Origin: Staphylococcus haemolyticus | GTDB lineage: Bacteria > Bacillota > Bacilli > Staphylococcales > Staphylococcaceae | NCBI RefSeq assembly: GCF_006094395.1 | Contig: NZ_CP035291.1 | Location: 744,001 to 808,000 of the forward strand | Reading direction: 5' to 3' | Length of the DNA: 64,000 bases | In this document: piece by piece, positions 31,650-43,456 of the stretch | How positions within the stretch are numbered: the first letter of the stretch is position 1 | How the letters are laid out: the number at the start of each line of letters is the position of its first letter | Made by a program: the position numbers and the translations under genes | Notes under the pieces: generated by a model | What the model was told of the DNA's origin: nothing | What the model saw: the letters and a program-made list of their open reading frames with translations, nothing else | Database searches by the model: none

Positions 31650-32381
31650 TTATTTTTTAAATACTTCTTCTACAACTTCTGTCATATCATTATGAATGAC
31701 TAAATCTGCTTTTCTATCATATGGTGTTTTATCTCGATTAATAATGACTAAATTATCTCCTGTGAAGTTTGATATGAAACCCGCAGCGGGTTGAACCACA
31801 AGCGATGAACCTAATACAATCACAGTATCTGCCTTTTGAATTTTATCAAGCGCACGGAAAACAGTTGGTTGATCCAACATTTCACCATATAAGACAATGT
31901 CAGGTCGAATAACTTCACCACATGATTCACAATATCTTAATTCATGTTCCATTACATATGATTTTGTATATTCTTTACCACACTTAATGCAATAGAACCG
32001 ATTTAGTGTACCATGAATTTCATCGATATTCTGACTTCCAGCATCTTCATGTAAGCCATCGATATTTTGTGTGATGACACCTAAAGATTTACCTTCTCTC
32101 TCTAACTCAGCGATCCATTCATGAACAATATTTGGTTTTTTATCAGCTACAAGTAAACGTTTATGATAAAAATCAATAAAGCTTTCTTTATTATCATTAA
32201 GATGGTCAACACTCAATAAATATTCAGGAGAATAGCCATCTTTAGATATTTCATCAAATAGTCCACCCATTGATCGGAAATCAGGAATACCACTTGCGAC
32301 AGAAACACCTGCACCTGTAAAGAATACAATGTTATTTGATTTATCTACAATTTCTTTTAATTTTTCTATCTTATTGCTCAT
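31650..32381 (-). CDS. cobB: NAD-dependent protein deacylase, sirtuin family
   Basis: 243 residues from ATG 32381; GGAG lies nine bases before it, whereas the longer GTG frame at 32390 starts inside that site. NAD-binding motif GAGVSVASGIPDFRS is at 23-37, then TQNIDGLHEDAG, the catalytic His in DEIHGTLNR, and two Cys pairs (CIKCG, CESCG) for structural zinc. Sirtuins remove acyl groups from lysines using NAD. The zinc pairs mark it as a standard deacylase, not the macrodomain-linked SirTM type. It stands alone between two terminators. Confidence 0.9.
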   Translation of the reverse strand: MSNKIEKLKEIVDKSNNIVFFTGAGVSVASGIPDFRSMGGLFDEISKDGYSPEYLLSVDHLNDNKESFIDFYHKRLLVADKKPNIVHEWIAELEREGKSLGVITQNIDGLHEDAGSQNIDEIHGTLNRFYCIKCGKEYTKSYVMEHELRYCESCGEVIRPDIVLYGEMLDQPTVFRALDKIQKADTVIVLGSSLVVQPAAGFISNFTGDNLVIINRDKTPYDRKADLVIHNDMTEVVEEVFKK

Positions 32382-32590
32382 TGAAAACACTCCATATACA
32401 GAATTTAATGCTTACTTTTGGTAAAATAATTTTAATATTACTTATATATCTATTACAACATACAATCAAATACACTTTCTAGAAATAATGTCTTAATTTA
32501 TAAATGCAGAAAGTTAGATTATTGACGAAAAGTATTAGAGTTCACTAGATTAATAGTATAAAATTAATATGCGCAAATAAACTTTATAAA

Positions 32591-32623
32591 TTCAAGTATT
32601 CATTTATTATAATAATACTTGAA
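32591..32623. promoter_or_regulatory. Palindrome upstream of lacR
   Basis: TTCAAGTATT and AATACTTGAA form perfect 10-bp arms with 13 AT-rich bases between, ending 28 bases before lacR. The layout suits a repressor operator, perhaps LacR autoregulation, or an RNA hairpin if transcription starts upstream. Confidence 0.4.
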
Positions 32624-32650
32624 AATGTGATGTGGGAAGTGAAGAATTGA

Positions 32651-33406
32651 ATGAATAAATACGATCGTTTAGATGAAATTACTAAACTCGTAAATCAAAA
32701 GGGTACCGTCAGAACAAATGAAATTGTAGAAGAATTAAATGTATCAGATATGACGGTACGACGTGATTTAGCAGAACTCGAAGAAAAAGGTTTGCTCACT
32801 AAAATTCATGGTGGCGCAAGAAGTAATTCCATCTTTCAATTTAAAGAGAAATCACATCAAGAGAAACACACACACAATATAGAAGAAAAACGTAGTGTTG
32901 CACGTAAAGCAATTCAAATAATTGAAGAAAATGATACGATTTTTCTGGGACCAGGTACTACTATTGAGTGCTTAGCAGAAATAATGGAGTTGAAATCATT
33001 AACAGTTATTACCAATTGTTTTCCTGTATTTAAAATATTATTCGAAAAAAGATCGATTAATTTCAAAGTTTATTTACTAGGTGGCGAAATGAGAGATTTA
33101 ACTGAATCCTTTGTAGGAGAAATGGCTAATACACTACTGAAAACAATGCGATTTAGTAAAATGTTTTTTAGTTGTAATGGCATAAAAGATATCGATGTAC
33201 TCACTTCGACTATTGATGAAGCATATACTCAACAATTGGCTTTGGAGCGTTCTGTTGAAAAGTACTTACTAGTAGACTCATCAAAATTAGGAAAAGAAGA
33301 CTTCACTCAATTATGCAAGTTAGACGATTTAACTGCCGTCATCATTGATAAGGGTGATATAGATAACATAGAGAAATTAAAATTACATACTGAAGTGATT
33401 GATTAA
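32651..33406 (+). CDS. lacR: Lactose phosphotransferase system repressor LacR
   Basis: 251 residues, DeoR family. The N-terminal winged helix-turn-helix covers about 6-60 ([40 protein letters not shown]). The sensor domain follows with [11 protein letters not shown] and ITNCFPV, typical for phosphosugar binding; tagatose-6-phosphate is the inducer in staphylococci. A terminator separates it from lacA. Confidence 0.93.
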   Translation: MNKYDRLDEITKLVNQKGTVRTNEIVEELNVSDMTVRRDLAELEEKGLLTKIHGGARSNSIFQFKEKSHQEKHTHNIEEKRSVARKAIQIIEENDTIFLGPGTTIECLAEIMELKSLTVITNCFPVFKILFEKRSINFKVYLLGGEMRDLTESFVGEMANTLLKTMRFSKMFFSCNGIKDIDVLTSTIDEAYTQQLALERSVEKYLLVDSSKLGKEDFTQLCKLDDLTAVIIDKGDIDNIEKLKLHTEVID

Positions 33407-33416
33407 ATCACACTAT

Positions 33417-33459
33417 AAGCCTGATATTGTTTGAAATTGAACAATATTAGGCTTTTTTG
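33417..33459 (+). terminator. Terminator between lacR and the lac operon
   Basis: AAGCCTGATATTGTT / AACAATATTAGGCTT with a short loop and a run of six T. Confidence 0.85.
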
Positions 33460-33531
33460 TCTTTCTAAAAGATTAAACAAACATAAATAAAACTTATTTG
33501 TTTAAAACAACTAATTATCAAACAATATTCA

Positions 33532-33579
33532 AACATTTAATGTTGATTAATTGTTTATTTATGTTTATAATTTAAACAT
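33532..33579 (+). promoter_or_regulatory. lac promoter with two candidate LacR operators
   Basis: The sigma-A promoter is TTGATT (33543-33548), 17 bases, TATAAT (33566-33571). Inverted repeat AACAT-TTA-ATGTT (33532-33544) touches the -35 and a second, ATGTTTA-TAATT-TAAACAT (33561-33579), covers the -10. Either would let a repressor block the polymerase. Confidence 0.6.
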
Positions 33580-33586
33580 AAAGAGT

Positions 33587-33600
33587 TGAAAGCGCTTTTT
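33587..33600 (+). promoter_or_regulatory. cre-like site downstream of the lac promoter
   Basis: TGAAAGCGCTTTTT has the palindromic core AAAGCGCTTT and lies about 16 bases past the -10, a position used for CcpA roadblock repression. The last two bases differ from consensus. Confidence 0.5.
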
Positions 33601-33655
33601 CACAATATAAAAATAGACACATATATGTGAATCAATTTATTAAAGGAGAATGATT

Positions 33656-34084
33656 ATGACAGTTATTATTGGTTCAGATGTAGACGGTAAACGACTCAAA
33701 GAAGTAGTAAAAGCATTTTTAAAAGAAAATAATCATGAAGTAGTAGATGTGACAGAAGGCAAGGATGTAGACTTTGTTGATTCAACATTAGCCATTGCTC
33801 AAGAAGTACAAAAGAATGACGAAAATTTAGGCATAGCAATTGATGCATTTGGCGCAGGAAGTTTCATGGTAGCTACGAAAGTTAAAGGGATGATTGCAGC
33901 AGAAGTTTCAGACGAAAGATCTGCTTACATGACACGTGGTCACAATAATGCACGTATGATTACGATGGGTTCAGAAATAGTTGGAGATACACTTGCTAAG
34001 CATGTCGCTAAAGAATTTGTAAATGGACACTATGACGGTGGTCGTCATCAAATCCGTGTAGATATGTTAAATAAAATGTGCTAA
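33656..34084 (+). CDS. lacA: Galactose-6-phosphate isomerase subunit LacA
   Basis: 142 residues from ATG 33656 after AAAGGAGA; the upstream ATG at 33650 would add two residues. RpiB/LacAB fold with [17 protein letters not shown] and the end [15 protein letters not shown]. With LacB it turns galactose-6-phosphate into tagatose-6-phosphate. Confidence 0.95.
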   Translation: MTVIIGSDVDGKRLKEVVKAFLKENNHEVVDVTEGKDVDFVDSTLAIAQEVQKNDENLGIAIDAFGAGSFMVATKVKGMIAAEVSDERSAYMTRGHNNARMITMGSEIVGDTLAKHVAKEFVNGHYDGGRHQIRVDMLNKMC

Positions 34085-34100
34085 ATAGGAGGACTTTAAT

Positions 34101-34616
34101 ATGAAAATAGCTATTGGTTGCGATCATATTGTAACAGACACAAAAATGGCAGTTTCAAAACATTTAAAAGAACAAGGACACGAAGTAATTGATGTAGGAA
34201 CTTACGATTTCACAAGAACACACTATCCAATTTTCGGTAAGAAAGTTGGTGAAGCTGTAACAAGTGGAGAAGCGGATTTAGGCGTATGTATTTGTGGAAC
34301 AGGAGTTGGAATAAGTAACTCTGCTAATAAGGTGCCTGGCGTACGTACTGCTTTAGTTCGTGATATGACTACAGCACTATATTCTAAAGAAGAATTAAAC
34401 GCAAATGTCGTAAGTTTTGGTGGAAAAATTGTAGGTGAACTTTTCATCTTCGATATTGTAGATGCTTTCATAAAAGCTGAATATAAGCCGACAGAAGAAA
34501 ATAAAAAATTAATAGCTAAAATTGAACATTTAGAAGCACATAACGAAAAACAAGCTGATCCTCATTTCTTCGATGAATTTTTAGAAAAATGGGACAAAGG
34601 TGAATATCACGATTAA
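34101..34616 (+). CDS. lacB: Galactose-6-phosphate isomerase subunit LacB
   Basis: 171 residues. [19 protein letters not shown] start and the active-site loop [20 protein letters not shown], carrying the conserved cysteine. Partner of LacA, 16 bases downstream. Confidence 0.95.
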   Translation: MKIAIGCDHIVTDTKMAVSKHLKEQGHEVIDVGTYDFTRTHYPIFGKKVGEAVTSGEADLGVCICGTGVGISNSANKVPGVRTALVRDMTTALYSKEELNANVVSFGGKIVGELFIFDIVDAFIKAEYKPTEENKKLIAKIEHLEAHNEKQADPHFFDEFLEKWDKGEYHD

Positions 34617-34628
34617 GGGTGACAATCT

Positions 34629-35561
34629 ATGATTCTAACATTAACACTAAATCCTTCGATTGATATTTCATATTCTTTAGATCAAATTAATCTAGATACA
34701 GTGAATCGCGTTAATAAAACGATTAAAACTGCAGGAGGAAAGGGATTAAATGTAACTCGAGTTCTATCAGAATATGGGGAAGATGTTGAAGCAAGTGGAT
34801 TCTTAGGTGGTAAGTTGGGAGAATTCATTGAGCAACAGTTAAACAACGCTCAAATTAAGCATAACTTTTTTAAGATTAAAGAAGAAACGCGTAATTGTAT
34901 TGCTATTCTCCATGAAGGACAACAAACGGAGATCCTTGAGCAGGGTCCTTCAATTACCAAGGATGAAGCTACGGAATTTAAAACACATCTAACACATCTA
35001 TTAAAAAGAGCTAAAGTCATTGCTATTTCTGGTAGTTTACCAAAGGGCTTAAAGTCGGATTACTATGCCGATTTAATTCAGTTAGCTGAACAACATCAAA
35101 TATCGACTGTGCTCGATAGTTCGGGTCAATCTTTACTAGATGTCCTACTTAGTGAATATAAACCAACGGTAATTAAACCAAATATCGATGAGTTAGCACA
35201 ATTGTTACAAACTAAAGTAACCACTGAAGTTGAATGTCTCAAAGATGCAGTGAATCAACCAATTTTTGACGGTATAGAGTGGATTATTGTTTCGCTAGGA
35301 AGCCAAGGTGCTTTCGCTAAACATCGCAATAAGTATTATAAAGTGAATATTCCTCACATAGAAGTGGTGAATCCTGTTGGATCTGGTGATTCAACTGTTG
35401 CAGGCATTGCTTCGGGATTAATCCATCATGATGAGGATGAAAGTTTATTGAAAAAAGCTAATGCATTTGGAATGTTAAATGCAATGGAAAGCCAAACAGG
35501 ACATATTAATGTAAATAAATTTGACGAAATATTCCAACAAATTGAAGTTATAGAGGTGTAA
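34629..35561 (+). CDS. lacC: Tagatose-6-phosphate kinase
   Basis: 310 residues, PfkB family. [15 protein letters not shown] binds the sugar and [12 protein letters not shown] holds the catalytic D254. It makes tagatose-1,6-bisphosphate from tagatose-6-phosphate and ATP. It starts 12 bases after lacB. Confidence 0.95.
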   Translation: MILTLTLNPSIDISYSLDQINLDTVNRVNKTIKTAGGKGLNVTRVLSEYGEDVEASGFLGGKLGEFIEQQLNNAQIKHNFFKIKEETRNCIAILHEGQQTEILEQGPSITKDEATEFKTHLTHLLKRAKVIAISGSLPKGLKSDYYADLIQLAEQHQISTVLDSSGQSLLDVLLSEYKPTVIKPNIDELAQLLQTKVTTEVECLKDAVNQPIFDGIEWIIVSLGSQGAFAKHRNKYYKVNIPHIEVVNPVGSGDSTVAGIASGLIHHDEDESLLKKANAFGMLNAMESQTGHINVNKFDEIFQQIEVIEV

Positions 35562-35564
35562 CTA

Positions 35565-36542
35565 ATGACAAAATCACAACAAAAATTAGCATCAATAGAA
35601 CAATTAAGTACTAAAGATGGGGTTATCTCAGCTTTAGCATTTGACCAACGTGGTGCTTTGAAAAGAATGATGGCAGAACATCAAACAGAAGAACCAACTG
35701 TTGAACAAATTGAACAATTAAAAGTTCTAGTTTCAGAAGAATTAACTAAATATGCGTCATCAATTTTATTAGACCCTGAATATGGACTTCCAGCATCAGA
35801 TGCTCGTAATAAAGACTGTGGTTTATTATTAGCCTACGAAAAAACAGGTTATGACGTAAACGCTAAAGGTCGCTTACCTGACTGTTTAGTTGAATGGTCA
35901 GCAAAGCGCTTAAAAGAGCAAGGAGCTAATGCTGTTAAATTTTTACTTTACTACGATGTTGATGATGCTGAAGAAATTAACATTCAAAAGAAAGCATATA
36001 TTGAAAGAATTGGATCTGAGTGTGTAGCAGAAGATATACCATTCTTCTTAGAAGTACTAACATACGATGATAATATTCCGGATAATAAGAGTGCTGCGTT
36101 TGCAAAAGTAAAACCACGTAAAGTAAATGAGGCAATGAAATTATTCTCTGAAGAACGATTTAATGTGGATGTTCTAAAAGTTGAAGTACCTGTAAATATG
36201 AATTATGTAGAAGGATTTGCTGAAGGTGAAGTCGTTTATACAAAAGAAGAAGCGGCTCAATATTTCCGTGATCAAGAGGCTTCTACACAATTACCTTATA
36301 TCTATTTAAGTGCTGGTGTATCTGCAGAATTATTCCAAGAAACATTAAAATTTGCACACGAAGCTGGTGCTAAATTTAACGGCGTACTTTGTGGTCGTGC
36401 AACGTGGTCAGGTGCAGTGAAAGTATATATCGAACAAGGTGAAGAGGCTGCACGTGAATGGTTACGTACAACTGGTTTCAAAAATATTGATGATTTAAAT
36501 AAAGTACTAGAAACAACTGCAACATCATGGAAATCAAAATAA
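35565..36542 (+). CDS. lacD: Tagatose-1,6-bisphosphate aldolase
   Basis: 325 residues, class I aldolase. K205 in [10 protein letters not shown] is the expected Schiff-base lysine, with K125 in AVKFLLYYD and [10 protein letters not shown] near the N-terminus. Cleaves the bisphosphate to glyceraldehyde-3-phosphate and dihydroxyacetone phosphate. Three bases after lacC. Confidence 0.95.
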   Translation: MTKSQQKLASIEQLSTKDGVISALAFDQRGALKRMMAEHQTEEPTVEQIEQLKVLVSEELTKYASSILLDPEYGLPASDARNKDCGLLLAYEKTGYDVNAKGRLPDCLVEWSAKRLKEQGANAVKFLLYYDVDDAEEINIQKKAYIERIGSECVAEDIPFFLEVLTYDDNIPDNKSAAFAKVKPRKVNEAMKLFSEERFNVDVLKVEVPVNMNYVEGFAEGEVVYTKEEAAQYFRDQEASTQLPYIYLSAGVSAELFQETLKFAHEAGAKFNGVLCGRATWSGAVKVYIEQGEEAAREWLRTTGFKNIDDLNKVLETTATSWKSK

Positions 36543-36561
36543 TTTAAAGGAGGCGTTAATG

Positions 36562-36876
36562 ATGAATAGAGAAGAAGTGCAATTACTTGGGTTTGAAATT
36601 GTAGCATATGCTGGCGACGCTCGTTCTAAGTTGTTAGAAGCACTAACAGCAGCTAAAAATGGCGAGTTAGATAAAGCTGAAGAATTAACTGAAGAAGCCA
36701 ATGAATGTATTGCAAATGCTCACAAAGCGCAAACAAGTTTATTAGCTAAAGAGGCACAAGGAGAAGACATTGCTTATAGTGTAACAATGATGCATGGTCA
36801 AGACCATTTAATGACAACACTACTGTTAAAAGATTTGATGAAACATCTATTAGAATTATATAGAAGAGAGAGTTGA
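36562..36876 (+). CDS. lacF: Lactose-specific PTS EIIA component
   Basis: 104 residues from the second of two adjacent ATGs (36562), eight bases after AAAGGAGG. This start puts the phospho-accepting histidine of MMHGQDHL at position 78, as in the S. aureus protein. A trimeric helical carrier that passes phosphate from HPr to the IIB domain of LacE. Confidence 0.94.
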   Translation: MNREEVQLLGFEIVAYAGDARSKLLEALTAAKNGELDKAEELTEEANECIANAHKAQTSLLAKEAQGEDIAYSVTMMHGQDHLMTTLLLKDLMKHLLELYRRES

Positions 36877-36881
36877 ATGCT

Positions 36882-38621
36882 ATGAACAAATTAATTGCTT
36901 GGATTGAGAAAGGTAAACCGTTCTTTGAAAAAATATCTCGCAATATTTATTTAAGAGCAATTCGTGATGGATTTATTGCGGCAATCCCAATTATCTTATT
37001 CTCTAGTATTTTTATTTTAGTTACGTATGTTCCTAACGTGTTTGGTTTTACATGGAGTAAAACTATGGAAGGTATCTTAATGAAACCATATAACTACACG
37101 ATGGGAATTGTTGGTTTTATTGTAGCAGGTACTACTGACAAATCGTTAACTGATTCATTTAACCGGAAACTAGATAAAACAAATCAAATTAACTTTATCT
37201 CTACGATGATGGCAGCAATGTGTGGGTTCTTATTCCTAGCAGCTGATTCTGCTAAAGATGGCGGATTTTTAAGTGCATTTATGGGAACTAAAGGTTTATT
37301 AACAGCCTTTCTTTCAGCATTTATTACTGTAATTGTCTATAACTTCTTTATCAAACGAAATATTACAATCAAAATGCCTAAAGAAGTTCCACCAAATATT
37401 TCACAAGTATTTAAGGATATATTCCCGCTATCAGCAGTAATTATTATTTTATATGCGCTAGATTTAATTGTTAGATCAACAGCACATACTAACGTAGCAA
37501 ATGGCATATTAAAATTATTCGAACCATTATTTACAGCAGCAGATGGATGGGTCGGTGTAACAATTATCTTTGGTGCCTTTGCATTCTTCTGGTTTGTGGG
37601 TATCCATGGTCCATCAATTGTAGAACCAGCAATTGCAGCAATTACTTATGCTAACTTAGAAGCAAACTTACATTTAATTCAAGCTGGAGAACATGCTAAT
37701 AACGTTATTACACCAGGTACTCAAATGTTCGTAGTTACGATGGGTGGTACTGGTGCAACTTTAGTCGTGCCATTTATGTTCATGTGGTTAACGAAATCGA
37801 AACGTAATAAAGCGATTGGTAGAGCATCTGTAGTACCTACCTTCTTTGGTGTAAATGAACCGATTTTATTCGGTGCACCTTTAGTGTTAAACCCAGTATT
37901 CTTTATTCCGTTTATCTTTGCACCAATTGCAAACGTATGGATATTTAAATTCTTCGTCGATGTATTAGGAATGAATAGTTTTAGTATCTTCTTACCTTGG
38001 ACTACGCCAGGTCCTTTAGGTATCGTGATGGGTACTGGTTTTGCATTCTGGTCATTCGTATTAGCAATCGTCTTAATCGTAGTAGATGTTATCATTTACT
38101 ACCCATTTGTAAAAGTTTATGATGAACAAATTTTAGAAGAAGAATTAGGAAATAAAGAAGCTAATAATGAATTACAAGACAAAGTGGCAGCAAACTTTGA
38201 TACTAAAAAAGCAGATGCCATCCTAGCATCAGCTGGAGCATCTGAAGCTAGTCATTCCCAAACAGATCAAGGTAAAGAAGTAGCGCAACAAAGTAACATT
38301 ACAGAACAAACAAATGTACTTGTATTATGTGCTGGTGGAGGAACTAGCGGATTATTAGCTAACGCTTTAAATAAAGCAGCAGAAGAATACAATGTTCCAG
38401 TTAAAGCTGCAGCAGGTGGTTATGGTGCTCACATGGATATTATGAAAGATTATCATTTAATCATATTAGCACCACAAGTGGCTTCAAATTATGAAGACAT
38501 TAAGCAAGATACAGATCGACTAGGTATTAAATTAGCTAAAACACAAGGTGTTGAATATATTAATTTAACTCGAGATGGCAAAGCAGCATTAGACTTCGTT
38601 CAACAACAATTTGAAAAATAA
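36882..38621 (+). CDS. lacE: Lactose-specific PTS EIICB component
   Basis: 579 residues from ATG 36882; an upstream in-frame TTG at 36873 overlaps lacF and is less likely. N-terminal IIC membrane domain with [18 protein letters not shown] and [17 protein letters not shown] Gln/Ser/Lys-rich linker follows, then a C-terminal IIB domain with phospho-cysteine C483 in [16 protein letters not shown]. It imports lactose as lactose-6-phosphate. Confidence 0.95.
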   Translation: MNKLIAWIEKGKPFFEKISRNIYLRAIRDGFIAAIPIILFSSIFILVTYVPNVFGFTWSKTMEGILMKPYNYTMGIVGFIVAGTTDKSLTDSFNRKLDKTNQINFISTMMAAMCGFLFLAADSAKDGGFLSAFMGTKGLLTAFLSAFITVIVYNFFIKRNITIKMPKEVPPNISQVFKDIFPLSAVIIILYALDLIVRSTAHTNVANGILKLFEPLFTAADGWVGVTIIFGAFAFFWFVGIHGPSIVEPAIAAITYANLEANLHLIQAGEHANNVITPGTQMFVVTMGGTGATLVVPFMFMWLTKSKRNKAIGRASVVPTFFGVNEPILFGAPLVLNPVFFIPFIFAPIANVWIFKFFVDVLGMNSFSIFLPWTTPGPLGIVMGTGFAFWSFVLAIVLIVVDVIIYYPFVKVYDEQILEEELGNKEANNELQDKVAANFDTKKADAILASAGASEASHSQTDQGKEVAQQSNITEQTNVLVLCAGGGTSGLLANALNKAAEEYNVPVKAAAGGYGAHMDIMKDYHLIILAPQVASNYEDIKQDTDRLGIKLAKTQGVEYINLTRDGKAALDFVQQQFEK

Positions 38622-40049
<1,428 letters not shown>

Positions 40050-40102
40050 TTGCTTTTAATATAACTTTGTAACAACCAGCAATGATAGATACAATTGTAA
40101 GG

Positions 40103-40157
40103 TAGGATTGGGAAATGCTAAAATTTAGCTTTTCTCAGTCCTATTTATTTTTTCTTG
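40103..40157 (+). terminator. Terminator of the lac operon
   Basis: TAGGATTGGGAAATGCTA pairs with TAGCTTTTCTCAGTCCTA with a few mismatches, then TTTATTTTTTCTT. Confidence 0.75.
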
Positions 40158-40294
40158 GCTTGATCACATGAAAAAATAATTCAAAAACATATATTCAACT
40201 TATTACCACATATGCTTAAAAGCACAATTTAACTTAATTTTCATTTTTGTAACTACATCATTTATACTTAAAGAAAACACATTGGAGTATTATT

Positions 40295-41145
40295 ATGAGA
40301 ACTTTTAAAAAGATAATATTTAGTTTGATTATTAGCCTAATGATTTTTACATTAGTAGGATGTCAATCAAAAAGTAACAATTCATCTAATTATCAAAGTA
40401 ATGATAAAAAGCAAGTTGCAACTTTATTTATGCATGGATATGGTGGAACCAATAACTCTGAAAAATATATGGTCAATCAAGCTGTAAAAAAAGTGTTACA
40501 AAGGATGTAGTTACAGCGTATGTTTTATCTAACGGAGAAGTTCAGTTTAGTGGCAAAATTTCAAAGAAGTCTAAGAATCCAATTATAAAAATATTATTTG
40601 AAGATAATAAAAATGGTGACATAATGCAAAATGCTCAAAACATAAAAAATGTACTTACAAAAATGAAATCAAAATACAATATAGATAATTATAATTTTGT
40701 AGCGCATTCAATGGGAAACTTATCTTTTGCTTATTTTATGAAATATTATGGAAATGATAAACAATTACCTCAACTTCAAAAAGAAGTAAATATAGCTGGT
40801 ACATATAACGGTGTTTTAAATTTAAATGAAAAAGTAAATGAAATTACTGTTGATAAAGATGGTAAGCCTAGTAAAATGAATGCTGATTATGAAAAATTAT
40901 TAGGTCTAAAAGATGTCTATAAAAATAAAAACATAGAAGTACTAAATATTTATGGTGATTTGAAAGACGGAACACACTCTGATGGAAGGGTATCTAATAG
41001 TTCGTCTCGCTCCTTAAAATACTTGTTGGGCAATAGTCCTAAAACATATAAAGAATCTGAATATAAAGGGGAGAAAGCGCAACATAGTGCGCTACATCAT
41101 AATAAAGAAGTGTCAGATGAAATCATAAATTTTTTATGGCAATAG
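40295..41145 (+). pseudogene. Lipoprotein alpha/beta hydrolase (DUF915 type), frameshifted
   Basis: A lipoprotein signal (IIFSLIISLMIFTLVGC, lipobox LVGC) opens a frame that ends at 40510. The rest of the protein continues in another frame to 41145. Joining them at the A7 run 40486-40492 by adding one A gives a smooth sequence (VKKSVTKDVVTAYV). Hydrolase parts are all there: oxyanion loop FMHGYGG, nucleophile elbow VAHSMGN, an acidic NIYGD and the C-terminal histidine in AQHSALHH. The family resembles secreted staphylococcal hydrolases of unknown substrate. It may be a true mutation, a phase-variable tract or a sequencing slip; without the shift the C-terminal part could still start at ATG 40624 but would lack a signal. 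Confidence 0.8.
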
Positions 41146-41184
41146 TAAGTTATAACATAACATGAACACTGAAATAATCTAAGT

Positions 41185-42186
41185 TTAAAGTGAATTATTG
41201 GCGACTAACTGAATCAATTCCAATCTTGCTTGTTCCCCATATACATGAGGCATTATCATGATTTCATCCACTTGATACGTATTTAATAAATAAGTTAATT
41301 TTAGATGAATATCTTTAGGTAATCCACTTATGACACGGCTTTTATTTTGCTCAATTTTATTACGTTCACTAGTGCTATAGTTACGTTTTTGAGCAGTATT
41401 AATAGAAGGATATGACTTAGGTTGGTTGAGATAATTAATGCGTAAAAGCCATAAATGTAATGCATCTAATAAATCATCAACTTTATTAAGCGTGTTTGCA
41501 GTAACTACAAATGTTGACATAATTACATATGGCTCATTAGATTTTGAAATGTCATTCAATTGTTTGTATCGTTTTCGATAATATTCTATTAGGCTATTAA
41601 TCTTGGTTTGAGATTGTCCCATAAATGCAATGACGAATGGTAGCCCTTTTTGAGCAGCTAATTCCGCACTTCTCTCACTCATACCTAGAATAAACATTTG
41701 TGGAGAAGTATCAATTTCAGGTGTTGCTTTGATAGACATGAATCGATGTGGGGCTTCATATTTGTTGCTAAAGTAGTGTAGTAAGTCCTCTATTTGATTG
41801 TCTAAATTTGGTTTTGTTGATTTAAACTCATTAAGTGCTTCATTTACTTGCTTGAAACTCGGAGAACGACCTAAACCCATATCTACTCTATTAGGATGGC
41901 GAGCTTCCATTATTCTAAATTGTTCTGCCACTTTGTAGGCACTGTAGTGCGGTAACATGACGCCTCCGCTTCCTATTTTAATAGTTTGTGTTTGCTCTAA
42001 TAACATCATCATTACGATCTCAGGTGCACTTGACGCAACAGAGAATACATTATGATGTTCAGCAACCCAATATCTTGTATAACCTAATTGTTCAGCAGTT
42101 TGGGCTAATGTAATGCTATGATTAAATGCATCATAGGCGTTTCTACCTTCAAAAATTGGAACATAATCTAAAATACTTAATTTCAA
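41185..42186 (-). CDS. LLM-class flavin-dependent oxidoreductase
   Basis: 333 residues, TTG start after AAAGGAGC. Luciferase-like TIM barrel: MKLSILDYVPIFEGRNAYDA, YWVAEHHNVFSVASSAPE and the KIGSGGVMLPHYSAYKVAEQ strand that binds the flavin phosphate. It belongs to the 'group 1' luciferase-like monooxygenases common in Firmicutes. Substrate unknown. Divergent from the dehydrogenase gene. Confidence 0.85.
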   Translation of the reverse strand: MKLSILDYVPIFEGRNAYDAFNHSITLAQTAEQLGYTRYWVAEHHNVFSVASSAPEIVMMMLLEQTQTIKIGSGGVMLPHYSAYKVAEQFRIMEARHPNRVDMGLGRSPSFKQVNEALNEFKSTKPNLDNQIEDLLHYFSNKYEAPHRFMSIKATPEIDTSPQMFILGMSERSAELAAQKGLPFVIAFMGQSQTKINSLIEYYRKRYKQLNDISKSNEPYVIMSTFVVTANTLNKVDDLLDALHLWLLRINYLNQPKSYPSINTAQKRNYSTSERNKIEQNKSRVISGLPKDIHLKLTYLLNTYQVDEIMIMPHVYGEQARLELIQLVANNSL

Positions 42187-42329
42187 TTTTTATATGCTCC
42201 TTTCAATAATTTTATAGGATAAATTAGATTTAGTTGTATTTTAAATTGAAGGCTTCTATATTGCTATATATTTGTTTGAAATATTATACTTAGTGTAATA
42301 TTAGCTTTGAAAAAGGTGGCGGATGAATA

Positions 42330-43340
42330 GTGAAAGCAATCGGATTTGAACAACCGTTTAAATTATCAGATGGAAATTTATTTAAAACTTTTAATTTAGA
42401 TATACCAGAACCAAAAGTACATGAAATATTAGTTAAAATTCAGTCTATTAGTGTCAATCCCGTTGATACAAAACAGCGATTAATGGATGTATCAAAAGCA
42501 CCTCGAGTACTAGGATTTGATGCGATTGGTGTGGTTGAATCTGTTGGAAATGAAGTTACTATGTTTAATCAGGGTGACATTGTATATTACTCTGGTTCAC
42601 CTGATCAAAACGGATCAAATGCAGAATACCAATTGATTAATGAGAGATTAGTAGCTAAGGCACCTAAAAATATTAGCGCTGAGCAGGCAGTAAGCTTACC
42701 ATTAACCGGTATAACAGCATATGAAACATTGTTTGATGTGTTTGGTATTTCACGCAACCGTAATGAAAATGAAGGTAAAACGTTGTTAATTATAAATGGC
42801 GCAGGTGGCGTAGGAAGTATTGCTACTCAAATTGCTAAGGCCTATGGTTTAAGGGTTATTACTACAGCATCGCGTAATGAAACGATTGAGTGGACTAAAA
42901 AAATGGGTGCTGATATTGTACTCAATCATAAAGAGAGTTTACTAAATCAATTTAAGACACAAGGTATTGAACTGGTTGATTACGTATTCTGTACATTTAA
43001 TACGGATATGTACTATGACGACATGATTCAATTAGTGAAACCTAGAGGTCATATTGCTACTATTGTAGCTTTTGAAAATGACCAAGATTTAAATGCTTTG
43101 AAACCAAAAAGCTTAAGTTTCTCACATGAATTTATGTTTGCTAGACCATTAAATCAAACTGATGATATGATAAAACATCATGAATATTTAGAAGACATAA
43201 CAAATAAGGTTGAACAGAATATTTATCAACCTACAACAACTAAAGTTATAGAAGGATTAACTACTGAAAACATCTATCAAGCACACCAAATATTAGAATC
43301 CAATACAATGATTGGCAAATTGGTCATTAATTTAAATTAA
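42330..43340 (+). CDS. Zinc-type alcohol dehydrogenase-like protein (MDR, quinone reductase-like)
   Basis: 336 residues, GTG start after AAAGGTGGCGG. GroES-like domain ([24 protein letters not shown]) and Rossmann domain with [15 protein letters not shown]. The usual catalytic Cys/His zinc ligands are missing, so it is probably a zinc-free NADPH-dependent quinone or enone reductase of the ZADH/YhdH-like group despite the common name. A terminator follows. Confidence 0.85.
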   Translation: MKAIGFEQPFKLSDGNLFKTFNLDIPEPKVHEILVKIQSISVNPVDTKQRLMDVSKAPRVLGFDAIGVVESVGNEVTMFNQGDIVYYSGSPDQNGSNAEYQLINERLVAKAPKNISAEQAVSLPLTGITAYETLFDVFGISRNRNENEGKTLLIINGAGGVGSIATQIAKAYGLRVITTASRNETIEWTKKMGADIVLNHKESLLNQFKTQGIELVDYVFCTFNTDMYYDDMIQLVKPRGHIATIVAFENDQDLNALKPKSLSFSHEFMFARPLNQTDDMIKHHEYLEDITNKVEQNIYQPTTTKVIEGLTTENIYQAHQILESNTMIGKLVINLN

Positions 43341-43361
43341 CAAGCTATTATATTTCTTTAT

Positions 43362-43417
43362 AAATGGCGTTTATTCCTATAAAAAAAGGCAATAGGATAA
43401 ACGTCATTTTATTTTGA
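43362..43417. terminator. Terminator after the MDR gene
   Basis: AAATGGCGTTTATTCCTAT pairs with ATAGGATAAACGTCATTT over about 17 bp, then TTATTTTG. Confidence 0.75.
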
Positions 43418-43456
43418 CTTAAATGTTTAATTAACCATTTTATTGAAAGGATTATT

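Noticed and set aside
37721..38095. 124-codon minus-strand frame inside lacE
   Set aside because: Antisense of a conserved gene, low-complexity composition and no start signal.
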